This document shows, in pieces, positions 42,911-52,293 of a stretch of DNA of 64,000 bases. The notes beneath the pieces were generated by a model. That model made no database searches. It was not told where the DNA came from and was given only the letters and a program-made list of their open reading frames with translations. The position numbers were made by a program, and so were the translations under genes. Origin of the DNA: Bradyrhizobium sediminis (GTDB taxonomy: Bacteria; Pseudomonadota; Alphaproteobacteria; Rhizobiales; Xanthobacteraceae); NCBI RefSeq assembly GCF_018736105.1, contig NZ_CP076135.1:1858001-1922000 (forward strand), read 5' to 3'. Every line of letters begins with the position of its first letter. The first letter of the stretch is position 1.

Positions 42911-44128
42911 TCAAACCTCGCACGGCACGCTGAGGAACCCGCGAAACCGCGCGCGGCCGCCGCGCACCGGCTCGCCGTTCAATTCGTAGTCCGGAAACCG
43001 CGCCAGGAATCGCGAAATCGCGATCGCGCCTTCGAGCCGCGCCAGCGCCATCCCGGCGCATTGATGCGCGCCGGTGCCGAACGCGAGATGCCGGTTCGGG
43101 GTGCGGCCGATGTCGAAGGTTTCGGGATTGGCGAACTGCGCGGGGTCGCGGTTGGCGGCCCCGATGCACAGCGTCACCGAGGTGCCGGGGGCGAGCGTGA
43201 CGCCGCCGAGTTCGACCGCTTCGGTGGTCATGCGGTTGCCGAGCTGATTCGAGCTTTCGAACCGCAGGATTTCCTCGACCGCGGTTTTGATCAGATCGGG
43301 ATTGTCGATCAGCCGCTTCTTCTCGCCCGCATGGCCTGACAGCGCCACCAGCCCGTTGCCGATCAGATTGGTGGTGGTCTCGTGTCCGGCGTTGAGCAGG
43401 AAGATGCAGTTGTGCAGCAGCTCCTTCTCGGTCAGGCGCTCGCCATTGTCCTCGCCCTGGATCAGGCGGGTCAGCACGTCTCGCTCGGGATTGCCGGGTT
43501 TCGAGCGCCGCCGCGCGACCAGGCCCTCGAGATAGCCAAGAAAATCCTTCACCGCCGTGTTGCCGCGGGCAAAGGCCTCGGGTCCGATCACCGGCTCCAG
43601 CGCGCCGAGGATCGCCAGCGACCATTCGCGTAACGGTCCGCGCTCGTCCTGCGGCACGTCGAGCAGATTGCCGATCACTTCGATGGGAATCGCCGAGGCA
43701 AAGTCGTCGATCAGATCGACGCTGCCCTTGGCGGCCATCGCATCGAGCAACCGGTTCACCAGCGCGATCAGGTCCGGCTCCATGGAGGCGATGGCGCGCG
43801 GCGACAGCGCGCCCATGATCAGCCGCCGCACCCGGGTGTGCGCGGGCGGGTCGTTGAAGACGAGGCTGGTGGTGTGGTGCTCGTAGAGCAGCGAATCGCC
43901 GTATTTCGGCAAGAACTCCTTCTTCTTGTCGGAGGAGAAAACCCTGGTGCTCTTGTAGGCGCTGACAAGGTCGTCATAGCGGGTCAGGAACCAGGAGCCG
44001 TTCGGCATGCGCTTGATCGGCTCGTGCTCCCGCAGCGCGCGATAGATCGGGTAGGGGTTTTCGTAGAATTCGGGCGTCAGCTTCTCGATATCGAAACTTG
44101 CCGCCAGCTCCCGCGCGTCCGCGTTCAT
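42911..44128 (-). CDS. Cytochrome P450
   Basis: 405 residues, the usual length of soluble bacterial P450s. The heme loop is AFGTGAHQCAG with C357 as thiolate ligand; the I-helix has LLNAGHETTTN and the K-helix ExxR is EEILRFES. It hydroxylates an unknown substrate with electrons from ferredoxin. No ferredoxin is adjacent. It is divergent from a TetR-type regulator with 281 bases between, so that regulator might also control it. Confidence 0.92.
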   Translation of the reverse strand: MNADARELAASFDIEKLTPEFYENPYPIYRALREHEPIKRMPNGSWFLTRYDDLVSAYKSTRVFSSDKKKEFLPKYGDSLLYEHHTTSLVFNDPPAHTRVRRLIMGALSPRAIASMEPDLIALVNRLLDAMAAKGSVDLIDDFASAIPIEVIGNLLDVPQDERGPLREWSLAILGALEPVIGPEAFARGNTAVKDFLGYLEGLVARRRSKPGNPERDVLTRLIQGEDNGERLTEKELLHNCIFLLNAGHETTTNLIGNGLVALSGHAGEKKRLIDNPDLIKTAVEEILRFESSNQLGNRMTTEAVELGGVTLAPGTSVTLCIGAANRDPAQFANPETFDIGRTPNRHLAFGTGAHQCAGMALARLEGAIAISRFLARFPDYELNGEPVRGGRARFRGFLSVPCEV

Positions 44129-44389
44129 GTTGCCATCCCTTTTGGTGGAGCCCGTTATGCCGTTTTCGCTCTATCGCAAAATCCGGTGGCCTCTATTGTC
44201 CCGCCCGCGCGCCTTGCCAGCGTCAAGATCGACAGCACCAATCCGGAGCGGGTGCTGTCAAGCCGCGACGGTGCCTTCATCGCCAACCGCATCCGCGGCG
44301 CTCTCGGATCCAGCCCGATCTGAAGCCGAGGCTGAAATGGAACCTCACACTCACGTGTGCAGCGCAGCAAATGCTTGACTTTCGCGAGG

Positions 44390-44405
44390 GTGAGTGCTTA
44401 CTCAC
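44390..44405. promoter_or_regulatory. Candidate TetR operator just before the tetR start
   Basis: gtgagt (44390-44395), gctt, actcac (44400-44405) form a 16-bp palindrome ending five bases before the TetR start codon, where binding would block translation start or transcription of its own operon. It lies in the gap shared with the divergent P450 gene. Confidence 0.6.
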
Positions 44406-44409
44406 AACC

Positions 44410-45126
44410 ATGGGTACTCCATTGCGCACCCCCCTTCGCATGACAAGCGACCTGCGGCGGCAGCTGATCCTCAGCGCCGCCAAGCGTTGCTTTGCTCGCC
44501 ATGGCTTTGCCGGAACCACGACCAAGAGCGTCGCCGCCGCCGCCTCAATTTCGGAGGGTTTGCTGTTCAAGCACTTCCCGACCAAGTCGGCCCTCTATGC
44601 GGAGATCCTGGCTGAAGAGTGCGAAGCCGATCCGGCCTTCGCCGAACTGCTCGGGCTGGAGCCGTCGACGGAAACGCTGGTCGTTCTGATCCGCGGCATG
44701 GTCCACCACTTCCTGCACGCGTCGGACCTTCCCGACCAGGAGGAAGCCCAGCGTCTCAGGCTGATGATGACCAGCCAACTCGACGACGGAGAATTCGCGC
44801 GGCTGCTGTATGAGAAGATCGGAGATTTGATCGGACCCGTGTTCACCGCGTCGCTGGAGCGGGCGGTTGCGGCGGGGGACGCGACACGGATCGGGCGCGA
44901 GCCGCTCAACCTGTTCTGGTTCGCGCACCACACCGTGTTGATGGCGGCGCTGTCGCGGCTGCCGACGGTTCCCTGCCTGACCTACGCCAACGCCGCCGAT
45001 CTCGAGCGTCAGGTCTGCGAATTCATTCTCCGTGGAATTGGACTGAACGAAACCGCTATTGCCTTTCATCTGGACCGCGAGCTGTCGCTCCTTCCGGGGC
45101 AGAAGGTAACCGCAGAAGGTGCATGA
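44410..45126 (+). CDS. TetR-family regulator of the RND efflux operon
   Basis: 238 residues from ATG 44410. The HTH is in FARHGFAGTTTKSVAAAASISEGLLFKHF (about 30-58), the standard TetR fold, followed by a helical ligand domain. It is the first gene of the operon with the membrane fusion protein and RND pump; its stop codon region (gcatga) is next to the MFP start at 45128. It probably represses the operon until a pump substrate binds, like AcrR or NalC-type regulators. The operator candidate at 44390-44405 fits self-control. Confidence 0.87.
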   Translation: MGTPLRTPLRMTSDLRRQLILSAAKRCFARHGFAGTTTKSVAAAASISEGLLFKHFPTKSALYAEILAEECEADPAFAELLGLEPSTETLVVLIRGMVHHFLHASDLPDQEEAQRLRLMMTSQLDDGEFARLLYEKIGDLIGPVFTASLERAVAAGDATRIGREPLNLFWFAHHTVLMAALSRLPTVPCLTYANAADLERQVCEFILRGIGLNETAIAFHLDRELSLLPGQKVTAEGA

Positions 45127-45127
45127 A

Positions 45128-46321
45128 ATGAACGTTGTGACCGAAGCCAATATTTCCGGCAAGCCGATTGTTGAGAAGTCGCACAAGCGTCCGGTACGAA
45201 TGCTGCGCTGGTCCATCATCGTCGGGCTGCTGCTGACGTTGCTGGTCGGCGGCTTCGTCGGCTTCAACGCCTTCCGCAGCAAGATGATCGCGCAGTTCTT
45301 CGCCAACAACAAGCCGCCGCCGGTTGCGGTCAGCGTTGCGGAAGCGAAGTCGGAAGTCATTCCGAACCTGCTGACGGCGGTCGGCGATCTCGCCGCCGTG
45401 CATCAGGTCAACGTCACCTCCGACGTCAACGGCCGCATTACCGACATCCTGTTCACCGCCGGCTCGACCGTGACATCAGGCACGCCGCTGGTGCAATTGT
45501 TCGACGGCCCCGATCAGGGCGATCTGGCAAGCTTCAAGGCGCAGGCGACGGTGGCGCAGCTGACGCTGGAACGCGCCAAGCAGCTGGCCTCGCGCCAGTT
45601 CAGCCCGCAGGCGACGGTGGATGCCGCGCAGGCGGCCTTTGACCAGGCCAACGCCGGCATCGCCAAGACCCAGGCGATCATCTCGCAGAAGCTGGTGCGC
45701 GCGCCGTTCGACGGTGAACTCGGCGTCCGCAAGGTCGAAGTCGGACAGTTCCTCACCGCGGGCACCCAGATCGTGTCGCTGACCGATCTGTCCACGCTGT
45801 ATGCGAACTTCACCGTGACCGAGAAGGACAGCGCCCAGTTGCAGGTCGGCCAGACCGTTCGTATCGCGGTCGATGCCTATCCGGGCCGCAAGTTCGAAGG
45901 CAAGATCACGACCATCGAACCGCAGATCGCCACCGACACGCGCAACATCCGCGTTCAGGCGACGATCGCCAATCCCGACCGCATCCTGAAGCCCGGCATG
46001 TTCGCGACCACCACCATCGTATTGCCGGACAAGCCGGCGGTCGTCACCGTTCCTGAAACGGCGGTCGACTACACGCTGTACGGAGATTCCGTGTACCTGC
46101 TGACCGAGAAGAAAGCGGACGACGGCAAGACCAGCCTGAGCGCGGTGCGCACCTTCGTCCAGGTCGGCAACCGGATCGACGGACGGGCCGAGATCCTGAG
46201 GGGATTGAAGGCCGGAGATCGCGTCGTCGCGGTCGGCCAGCTCAAGCTGCAGTCCGGATCGGCCGTCGCCATCTCCACCGATCCGGTGCCCCCGATGCCC
46301 GCGCAGCCGCCGCGCTACTGA
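45128..46321 (+). CDS. RND efflux periplasmic adaptor (membrane fusion protein)
   Basis: 397 residues from ATG 45128 (a GTG at 45119 overlaps tetR). A single N-terminal membrane anchor (about 25-48) precedes the lipoyl-like hairpin domain (VTSDVNGRITDILFTAGSTV), the alpha-hairpin and the beta-barrel (VRIAVDAYPGRKFEGKITTI). It bridges the RND pump and an outer-membrane channel. It is followed by the pump gene after 17 bases. No lipoprotein Cys is present. Confidence 0.9.
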   Translation: MNVVTEANISGKPIVEKSHKRPVRMLRWSIIVGLLLTLLVGGFVGFNAFRSKMIAQFFANNKPPPVAVSVAEAKSEVIPNLLTAVGDLAAVHQVNVTSDVNGRITDILFTAGSTVTSGTPLVQLFDGPDQGDLASFKAQATVAQLTLERAKQLASRQFSPQATVDAAQAAFDQANAGIAKTQAIISQKLVRAPFDGELGVRKVEVGQFLTAGTQIVSLTDLSTLYANFTVTEKDSAQLQVGQTVRIAVDAYPGRKFEGKITTIEPQIATDTRNIRVQATIANPDRILKPGMFATTTIVLPDKPAVVTVPETAVDYTLYGDSVYLLTEKKADDGKTSLSAVRTFVQVGNRIDGRAEILRGLKAGDRVVAVGQLKLQSGSAVAISTDPVPPMPAQPPRY

Positions 46322-46338
46322 CAAGCGAGACCTTCGCA

Positions 46339-49300
46339 ATGGCCTTAACCGATATCTTCATCAAGCGGCCGGTCCTGTCGGTCGTCGTCAGCCTGCTGAT
46401 CCTCCTGATCGGCTTCCGCGCGGCGACCAGCCTGCCGATCCGCCAGTATCCGAAGCTGTCGAATACGGTGGTCAACATCACGACCGTCTATCCCGGCGCG
46501 TCGGCGGATCTGATTCAGGGCTTCATCACCACGCCGATCGAGCAGGCGGTGGCCTCCGCCGAAGGCGTCGACTACATGACCTCGTCCTCGGTGCAGGGCA
46601 CCAGCACGATTCAGGTCTTCATCAAGCTGAATTTCGACCCGAACCAGGCACTGACCGAAGTGCTCGCCAAGGTGAACTCGGTCAAATACCTGATCCCGAA
46701 GGAATCGAACGACCCGATCGTCACCAAGACCACGGGCCAGACCACAGCCGTGATGTATCTCGGCTTCTCCAGCGAGGAACTGACGGGATCGGCGATCTCG
46801 GACTACCTCACGCGCGTCGTGCAGCCCGTGCTGTCGACGGTCGACGGTGTGGCGTCCGCCGATATCCTCGGCGGCCAGACCTTTGCGATGCGGCTGTGGC
46901 TCGATCCGGTCAAGATGGCGGGCCGCAACATTTCGCCGAGCGACGTTTCGCTGGCGATCGCCGCCAACAACTTCCAGGCCGCGGCCGGACAGGCCAAGGG
47001 TTACTTCATCGTATCCAACGTGACGACCAATACCGATCTGCGCAGCCTCGATCAGTTCAAGAACATGATCGTCAAGTCGAGGGACGGCGGTATCGTGCGG
47101 CTGGAGGATATTGCGACCGTCGAACTGGCGGCGCAGAGCTCGGATGCGAGCGTCGCCTTCAACGGCGAACACGCGATCTTCATCGGCGTACAGGCAACCC
47201 CGCAAGGCAACCCGCTGACGCTGGTCAAGGGCGTCCGCGCGCTGTTTCCGGAACTCGAGCGCAACCTGCCGCCATCGATGAAGATGAAGGTGGCCTACGA
47301 TTCCACCCGGTTCATCCAGTCGTCGATCGACGAAGTCGAGAAGACGCTGGGCGAGGCGGTGCTGATCGTCGTCGTGGTGATCTTCCTGTTCCTGGCTTCG
47401 TTCCGCTCGGTCGTGATTCCGGTGGTGACGATCCCGCTGTCGCTGGTCGGCGTCTGCAGCCTGATGCTGGTGATGGGCTTCAGCATCAATCTTCTGACGC
47501 TGCTGGCGATGGTGCTGGCGATCGGACTCGTGGTCGACGACGCCATCGTGGTGGTGGAGAATATCCATCGCCATCTCGAGGAGGGCAAGACGCCGGTGCA
47601 GGCGTCGCTGCAGGGCGCGCGCGAAATCGTCGGCCCCGTGATCTCGATGACGATCACGCTGGCGGCGGTCTATGCGCCGATCGGATTCCTCGGCGGTCTC
47701 ACCGGTTCGCTGTTCCGCGAATTCGCCTTCACCCTGGCGGGCTCGGTGATCGTGTCCGGCGTGATCGCGCTGACGCTGTCGCCGATGATGTGCTCGGTGT
47801 TCCTGAAGAGCGCCGAAGAGGGACGCTTCGCCAAGCAGGTGAACCGGGTGTTCGGCGCGATGACGCGCTGGTACGGCCGCAAGCTCGACCGTTCGCTCGA
47901 CTATCGCCCGATCACCGGGCTGTTCGCGCTGACGATCCTCGGGCTGGTCGGCTTCCTTTATGCGAATACATCGAAGGAACTGGCGCCCGAGGAGGATCAG
48001 GGCATCGTGTTCGCGGTGACCAAGGCGCCGAAATACGCCAACATCGACTATACCGATTTCTACGGCGAGAAGCTCGACAAGGTATTCGCGAGCTTCCCGG
48101 AGACCGATCTTCGCTTCGTGCTGAACGGCATCAACGGCCCGCAAGGCGGCATCGCCGGCATGCTCTTGAAGCCGTGGGACGAGCGCGAGCGCTCCTCGAT
48201 CAAGCTGAAGCCGCTGGTGCAGGCCCAATTGAGCAAGATCGAAGGCGTCAACGCCTTTGCGTTCAACCTGCCGCCGTTGCCGGGCGGACCGGGCGGCCTG
48301 CCGATCCAGATGGTGATCAATTCGACCGTCGGTTTCCAGACCATCTATGAGCAGATGGCGAAGCTGAAGGACGCCGCGCGCAAGAGCGGCCTGTTCATCG
48401 TCTCCGACAGCGATCTCGACTTCAATCAGCCGACGGTGCGGATCAAGATCGACCGCTCGAAGGCGAGCAATCTTGGCATCAACATGCAGCAGGTCGGCAA
48501 TACGCTGTCGACCCTGCTCGGCGGCAACTACGTCAACCGCTTCAATCTCGAAGGGCGTTCCTATCAGGTGATCCCGCAGGTGCCGCGCGGCCTGCGGCTC
48601 TCGCCGGAATCGCTCGGCGGTTTTTACGTGCCGACCAACACCGGCCAGCTGGTCCCGCTGTCGACCATCGTGTCGATCGAGACCGCCACCGCGCCGAACT
48701 CGCTGACGCATTACAACCAGCTGAACTCCTCGACCTTCCAGGCGGTGCCGATGCCGGGGGTGACGGTCGGCCAGGCCGTGGACTTCCTCGAGGGTGAGGC
48801 GAAGAAGCTGCCGGCCGGCTTCAGCCACGCCTTCCTCGCCGATAGCCGCCAGTATGTGCAGGAAGGCAACCAGCTTGCGATCACCTTCGGCTTCGCGCTG
48901 ATCATCATCTTCCTGGTGCTGGCGGCGCAGTTCGAGAGCCTGCGGGATCCGCTGGTGATCATGATCAGCGTGCCGATGGCGATCGTCGGCGCGCTGATCC
49001 CGCTGTTCTTCGGGATGGCGACCATGAACATCTACACCCAGGTCGGATTGCTCACCCTGGTCGGCCTGATCACCAAGCACGGCATCCTGATGGTCGAGTT
49101 CGCCAACGAGCTGCAGCTCAATGAGGGCCTCGACCGGCGCTCCGCCATTGAAATGTCGGCCCGCATCCGGCTGCGGCCGATCCTGATGACGACGGCGGCG
49201 ATGGTGACCGGCCTGATCCCGCTGTTGACTGCAACCGGCGCGGGGGCGGCGAGCCGGTTCTCGATCGGTCTGGTGGTCGTCGCGGGCATGTCGATCGGCA

Positions 49301-49434
49301 CGCTGTTCACGCTGTTCGTGCTGCCGGCGGTCTATGTGTCGCTCGCCACCGACCATAGGGCCAAGGCCGGCTCGCGGCGGACCAAGGAGATCGCGGATTT
49401 CGATCTCGGTTCGAAGGCGCTGAAGGCGACTTGA
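46339..49434 (+). CDS. RND-family multidrug efflux permease
   Basis: 1031 residues, the full HAE1/AcrB-type length. It starts MALTDIFIKRPVLSVVVSLL; the proton-relay Asp pair is in AIGLVVDDAIVVVENIHRH (about residues 390-408), and the second transmembrane half holds GLITKHGILMVEFANELQ. It exports drugs or hydrophobic compounds using the proton gradient as a trimer with the adaptor. No outer-membrane factor gene follows; a strong terminator closes the operon, so a TolC-like protein elsewhere must be shared. The 1160-residue antisense frame is a shadow. Confidence 0.93.
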   Translation: MALTDIFIKRPVLSVVVSLLILLIGFRAATSLPIRQYPKLSNTVVNITTVYPGASADLIQGFITTPIEQAVASAEGVDYMTSSSVQGTSTIQVFIKLNFDPNQALTEVLAKVNSVKYLIPKESNDPIVTKTTGQTTAVMYLGFSSEELTGSAISDYLTRVVQPVLSTVDGVASADILGGQTFAMRLWLDPVKMAGRNISPSDVSLAIAANNFQAAAGQAKGYFIVSNVTTNTDLRSLDQFKNMIVKSRDGGIVRLEDIATVELAAQSSDASVAFNGEHAIFIGVQATPQGNPLTLVKGVRALFPELERNLPPSMKMKVAYDSTRFIQSSIDEVEKTLGEAVLIVVVVIFLFLASFRSVVIPVVTIPLSLVGVCSLMLVMGFSINLLTLLAMVLAIGLVVDDAIVVVENIHRHLEEGKTPVQASLQGAREIVGPVISMTITLAAVYAPIGFLGGLTGSLFREFAFTLAGSVIVSGVIALTLSPMMCSVFLKSAEEGRFAKQVNRVFGAMTRWYGRKLDRSLDYRPITGLFALTILGLVGFLYANTSKELAPEEDQGIVFAVTKAPKYANIDYTDFYGEKLDKVFASFPETDLRFVLNGINGPQGGIAGMLLKPWDERERSSIKLKPLVQAQLSKIEGVNAFAFNLPPLPGGPGGLPIQMVINSTVGFQTIYEQMAKLKDAARKSGLFIVSDSDLDFNQPTVRIKIDRSKASNLGINMQQVGNTLSTLLGGNYVNRFNLEGRSYQVIPQVPRGLRLSPESLGGFYVPTNTGQLVPLSTIVSIETATAPNSLTHYNQLNSSTFQAVPMPGVTVGQAVDFLEGEAKKLPAGFSHAFLADSRQYVQEGNQLAITFGFALIIIFLVLAAQFESLRDPLVIMISVPMAIVGALIPLFFGMATMNIYTQVGLLTLVGLITKHGILMVEFANELQLNEGLDRRSAIEMSARIRLRPILMTTAAMVTGLIPLLTATGAGAASRFSIGLVVVAGMSIGTLFTLFVLPAVYVSLATDHRAKAGSRRTKEIADFDLGSKALKAT

Positions 49435-49455
49435 GCGAAGGTCATAGGTTGTTAG

Positions 49456-49494
49456 AGCGACAGCGGACCTGACGGCCGCTGTCGCTTTCGTTTT
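49456..49494 (+). terminator. Strong Rho-independent terminator of the efflux operon
   Basis: agcgacagcgg (49456-49466) pairs perfectly with ccgctgtcgct (49476-49486) around a 9-base loop, followed by ttcgtttt (49487-49494). It begins 22 bases after the RND stop codon. Confidence 0.9.
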
Positions 49495-49572
49495 GCCTCG
49501 TGCTATCTTCCCCCGTTCAACGGCGCCAGGGGCGTCCGCAGGCAACCAGAATAAGAAGATCAGGGGGCGGAC

Positions 49573-50316
49573 ATGACGCGTGACTTTTCGGCCGGCAATT
49601 ACCGGTTCATTCCGGCGGTATTTCAATATTCCAGCGGCGCCGCCGCCAACCTCGGCTATGAAGTCGAGCGGGTGCGCTTCGACAAGATGCCGCCGCTGGC
49701 CGAAGGCTTTGCGCTGATCAGGAAATATATCGAGGCCGCGGGAAGGCCGCTGACGTCGTTCTGCGCCTGCGAGTTGCGCTCGCCGGCGGCGTTTACCGAA
49801 GACGGCTTCCTGAAATTCAACCAGCACTACGTCAAGACGCTGGCCGAGTGGGGCCTGTTCGACGGGTCGACCAATCCGGTGGCGCGCAGCAATGTCTGCC
49901 CGGAAATCGATCCGCCGGCCGAGCCGTCATTCTATGCCTTCTCCTTCACGCGCCCGAGCAACACAACCACGCCGACCTTCGTCATCGCCGGCGGCGCCGA
50001 ATCGCGCGACGGGCCCGGAACCTATTCCGAACGCACCGTGCGCTACCGCGACCTCAGCCCGGAGGGCTTGAAGGAAAAGGTCCGCTTCACCGTGGGATCG
50101 ATGGAAAGCCGTCTCGCCGCCTTCGGGTTCGGCTGGAAGGACACCACTGCCGCGCAGGCCTACACCGTGCACGACTTCCATCCTGTCATCGCCGACGAAC
50201 TGGTCCGCCGCGGCGTGATGCGGTCCGGCTTGATCTGGCACTTTGCCCGGCCGCCGGTGGTCGACCTCGAATACGAGATGGATTGCCGCCGCGTGATGCG
50301 GGAACTCGTGATCTAG
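49573..50316 (+). CDS. Protein resembling 2-amino-5-chloromuconate deaminase CnbZ
   Basis: 247 residues with YRFIPAVFQYSSGAAA at the N-terminus, FCACELRSPAAFTEDGF in the middle, and VHDFHPVIADELVRRG near the C-terminus. I recall this pattern from proteins named after CnbZ, a deaminase of aminomuconates, but I cannot compare directly. If right it would release ammonia from an aminomuconate or similar. No aromatic-ring-cleavage genes are adjacent, so the name may be misleading. ATG 49573 follows gggggcgg. Confidence 0.65.
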   Translation: MTRDFSAGNYRFIPAVFQYSSGAAANLGYEVERVRFDKMPPLAEGFALIRKYIEAAGRPLTSFCACELRSPAAFTEDGFLKFNQHYVKTLAEWGLFDGSTNPVARSNVCPEIDPPAEPSFYAFSFTRPSNTTTPTFVIAGGAESRDGPGTYSERTVRYRDLSPEGLKEKVRFTVGSMESRLAAFGFGWKDTTAAQAYTVHDFHPVIADELVRRGVMRSGLIWHFARPPVVDLEYEMDCRRVMRELVI

Positions 50317-50348
50317 GAGGCGAGCCAGAGATCGACCTGGCATTGTTT

Positions 50349-50425
50349 CGTCATCGCGAGGAGCGAAGCGACGAAGCTATCCGCTCTTCCTTGTGGGCTT
50401 ATGGATTGCATTCCTCGCAATGACG
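50349..50425. repeat. Intergenic palindromic repeat (cgtcatcgcgag family)
   Basis: cgtcatcgcgag (50349-50360) and ctcgcaatgacg (50414-50425) are complementary in 11 of 12 positions, with ggagcgaagcgacgaag inside. It is a repeat type found in many alphaproteobacterial and other genomes. It lies between two convergent genes, six bases before the peptide permease stop. Confidence 0.7.
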
Positions 50426-50430
50426 GCCCA

Positions 50431-51318
50431 TCAGCGCTCGCGCGGGTCGAGGGCGTCGCGCAGGCCGTCGCCGACCAGGTTGAACGACAGCACCACGAGA
50501 AAGATCGCAAGTCCCGGCCACAGCGCCATCCACGGCGCGCCGGTCAGGAAGCGCTGCGCCGCGTTCAGCATGCTGCCCCAGGACGGCGAGGGCGGTTGCT
50601 GGCCGAGGCCCAGGAACGACAGCGCCGCCTCGGCGATGATGGCGGCGGCGATCGACAGGGTTGCCTGCACCAGCAGCGCCGGCATGATGTTCGGCAGGAT
50701 ATGGAACAGCGCGATCCGCCAGCGCGGATTGCCGATGGCCCGCGCAGCCTCGACATAGTCCTCGACCTTGACGCTTATCACCTGGCCGCGCGTCAGCCGC
50801 ACGAAGATCGGCGTCGCGGAGATGCCGATCGCGATCATGGCGTTGCCGAGACTCGGGCCGAGAAACGCCGCCAGCGCAATGGCGAGGATCAGGAACGGGC
50901 AGGCCAGCATGGCGTCGGTGATCCGGCTGATCAGCCCATCGATGAAGCCGCCGCGATAACCCGACAGTAGCCCGAAGGGAACACCGATGCCAAGCGCGAT
51001 GCCGACCGAGATCGCGCCGGCCAGCAGCGAAGCCCGTGCGCCATAGATCACTCGGGCCAGAATATCGCGGCCGAGGTCGTCGGTGCCGAACCAGTGCTGC
51101 GCCGATGGGGCTTTGCGCACGGCCGTCCAGCTGGTCGCGATCGGATCATAGGGCACGATCCATGGCGCAAACAGCGCCAGCACGATGAAGGCCGCGATCA
51201 CGGCGAGCCCGACCACCGCGCCCTTGCGCTGGAACAGTCGCCGCAACGCGCGCCGCGACGGACTTTCCAGCTCGTCGGAGGCGGCAACAGGGAGGGCGGC
51301 GAGCGCTGCGTCGGTCAT
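50431..51318 (-). CDS. Peptide ABC transporter permease (DppC-like), set 2
   Basis: 295 residues from ATG 51318. The cytoplasmic N-terminus leads to about six membrane segments; the DppC landmark GTDDLGRDILARVIYGARAS (about residues 92-111) and the EAA loop EAARAIGNPRWRIALFHILP are clear. Last gene of the 12-gene peptide operon, 5 bases after its DppB partner. It belongs to the second transporter set with genes at 51324-55920. Confidence 0.9.
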   Translation of the reverse strand: MTDAALAALPVAASDELESPSRRALRRLFQRKGAVVGLAVIAAFIVLALFAPWIVPYDPIATSWTAVRKAPSAQHWFGTDDLGRDILARVIYGARASLLAGAISVGIALGIGVPFGLLSGYRGGFIDGLISRITDAMLACPFLILAIALAAFLGPSLGNAMIAIGISATPIFVRLTRGQVISVKVEDYVEAARAIGNPRWRIALFHILPNIMPALLVQATLSIAAAIIAEAALSFLGLGQQPPSPSWGSMLNAAQRFLTGAPWMALWPGLAIFLVVLSFNLVGDGLRDALDPRER

Positions 51319-51323
51319 GTGGC

Positions 51324-52265
51324 CTACGCCCTCAGTCGCGGGTTGACGAGGATATAGGCGATGTCGGCGATCAGGTTCAGCGTGATGTAGATGGTCGCCG
51401 TCACCAGCACGACGCCCTGCACCACGGCATAATCGCGGTTGAACACGGCATCGACGATCAGCTTGCCGAAGCCCGGAATCGAGAAAATCTGTTCGGTCAG
51501 CACCGCGCCCGACAGCAGGGTACCGAGTTCCAGCGCGCCTAGCGTGATCACCGGCGTCAGCGCGTTTCGCATCGCATGCTTGAGGATCACCGAGCGTTCG
51601 AACAGGCCCTTGGCGCGGGCGGTGCGGACATAGTCGCTTTCCAGCACCTGCAGCATGGCGCTCCGGGTGTGCCGCATCAGGATCGCGGCGATGGCGTTGC
51701 CGAGCACGAAGGCCGGCATGATGGTCGAGGCGAGGCTGGCGCGCCAGTTTTCGGAGAGCGGCACATAGCCCGAGGCCGGCAGCCAGCCGAGCTCGATCGA
51801 GAACAGGAAAATCAGCATGATGCCGAGCCAGAAATTCGGCGTCGAGATGCCCCACAGCGCGAACAGGTTGGCGCCGTAGTCCCAGGCCGTGCCCTTCTTC
51901 ACCGCCGATACGATCCCGGCGGGAATCCCGATCAGAAACGCAATCACGATCGCCATCGAAGCCAGCTGCAGCGTCACCGGCAGCTTCTGCGCGATGAGGT
52001 CGCGTACCGGTACCTTGATGCGGAGCGACTCGCCGAAGTCGCCCGACAGCACGCCCTTGACCCAGTAGACATATTGCACCGGGACCGGCTGATCGAGCCG
52101 GTACTGCGCGCGGATCTGCGCGATCACGTTAGGATCGCGCTCTTCGCCAGCCATCACCAGCGCCGGATCCCCCGGCAGCAATTGCTGCAGCGAGAAGATC
52201 AGGACCGACACGAAGAATAGCGTCGGGATCAGCTGCAGAATGCGTTTGCCGAGGAAGTTCAGCAT
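51324..52265 (-). CDS. Peptide ABC transporter permease (DppB-like), set 2
   Basis: 313 residues. It starts MLNFLGKRILQLIPTLFFVS, the DppB pattern, with the EAA loop VRTARAKGLFERSVILKHAM (about residues 212-231) and a C-terminal LIADIAYILVNPRLRA. It forms the channel with DppC. It follows the binding-protein gene by 28 bases. Confidence 0.9.
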   Translation of the reverse strand: MLNFLGKRILQLIPTLFFVSVLIFSLQQLLPGDPALVMAGEERDPNVIAQIRAQYRLDQPVPVQYVYWVKGVLSGDFGESLRIKVPVRDLIAQKLPVTLQLASMAIVIAFLIGIPAGIVSAVKKGTAWDYGANLFALWGISTPNFWLGIMLIFLFSIELGWLPASGYVPLSENWRASLASTIMPAFVLGNAIAAILMRHTRSAMLQVLESDYVRTARAKGLFERSVILKHAMRNALTPVITLGALELGTLLSGAVLTEQIFSIPGFGKLIVDAVFNRDYAVVQGVVLVTATIYITLNLIADIAYILVNPRLRA

Positions 52266-52293
52266 GGGCTTTGTTTTCCGGGCGCGGTTGCTC

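Noticed and set aside
46345..49827. 1160-codon open frame antisense to the RND pump
   Set aside because: It mirrors the pump codons, is rich in Arg/His/Asp/Gln and has no recognisable domain. The sense strand is a complete RND protein.
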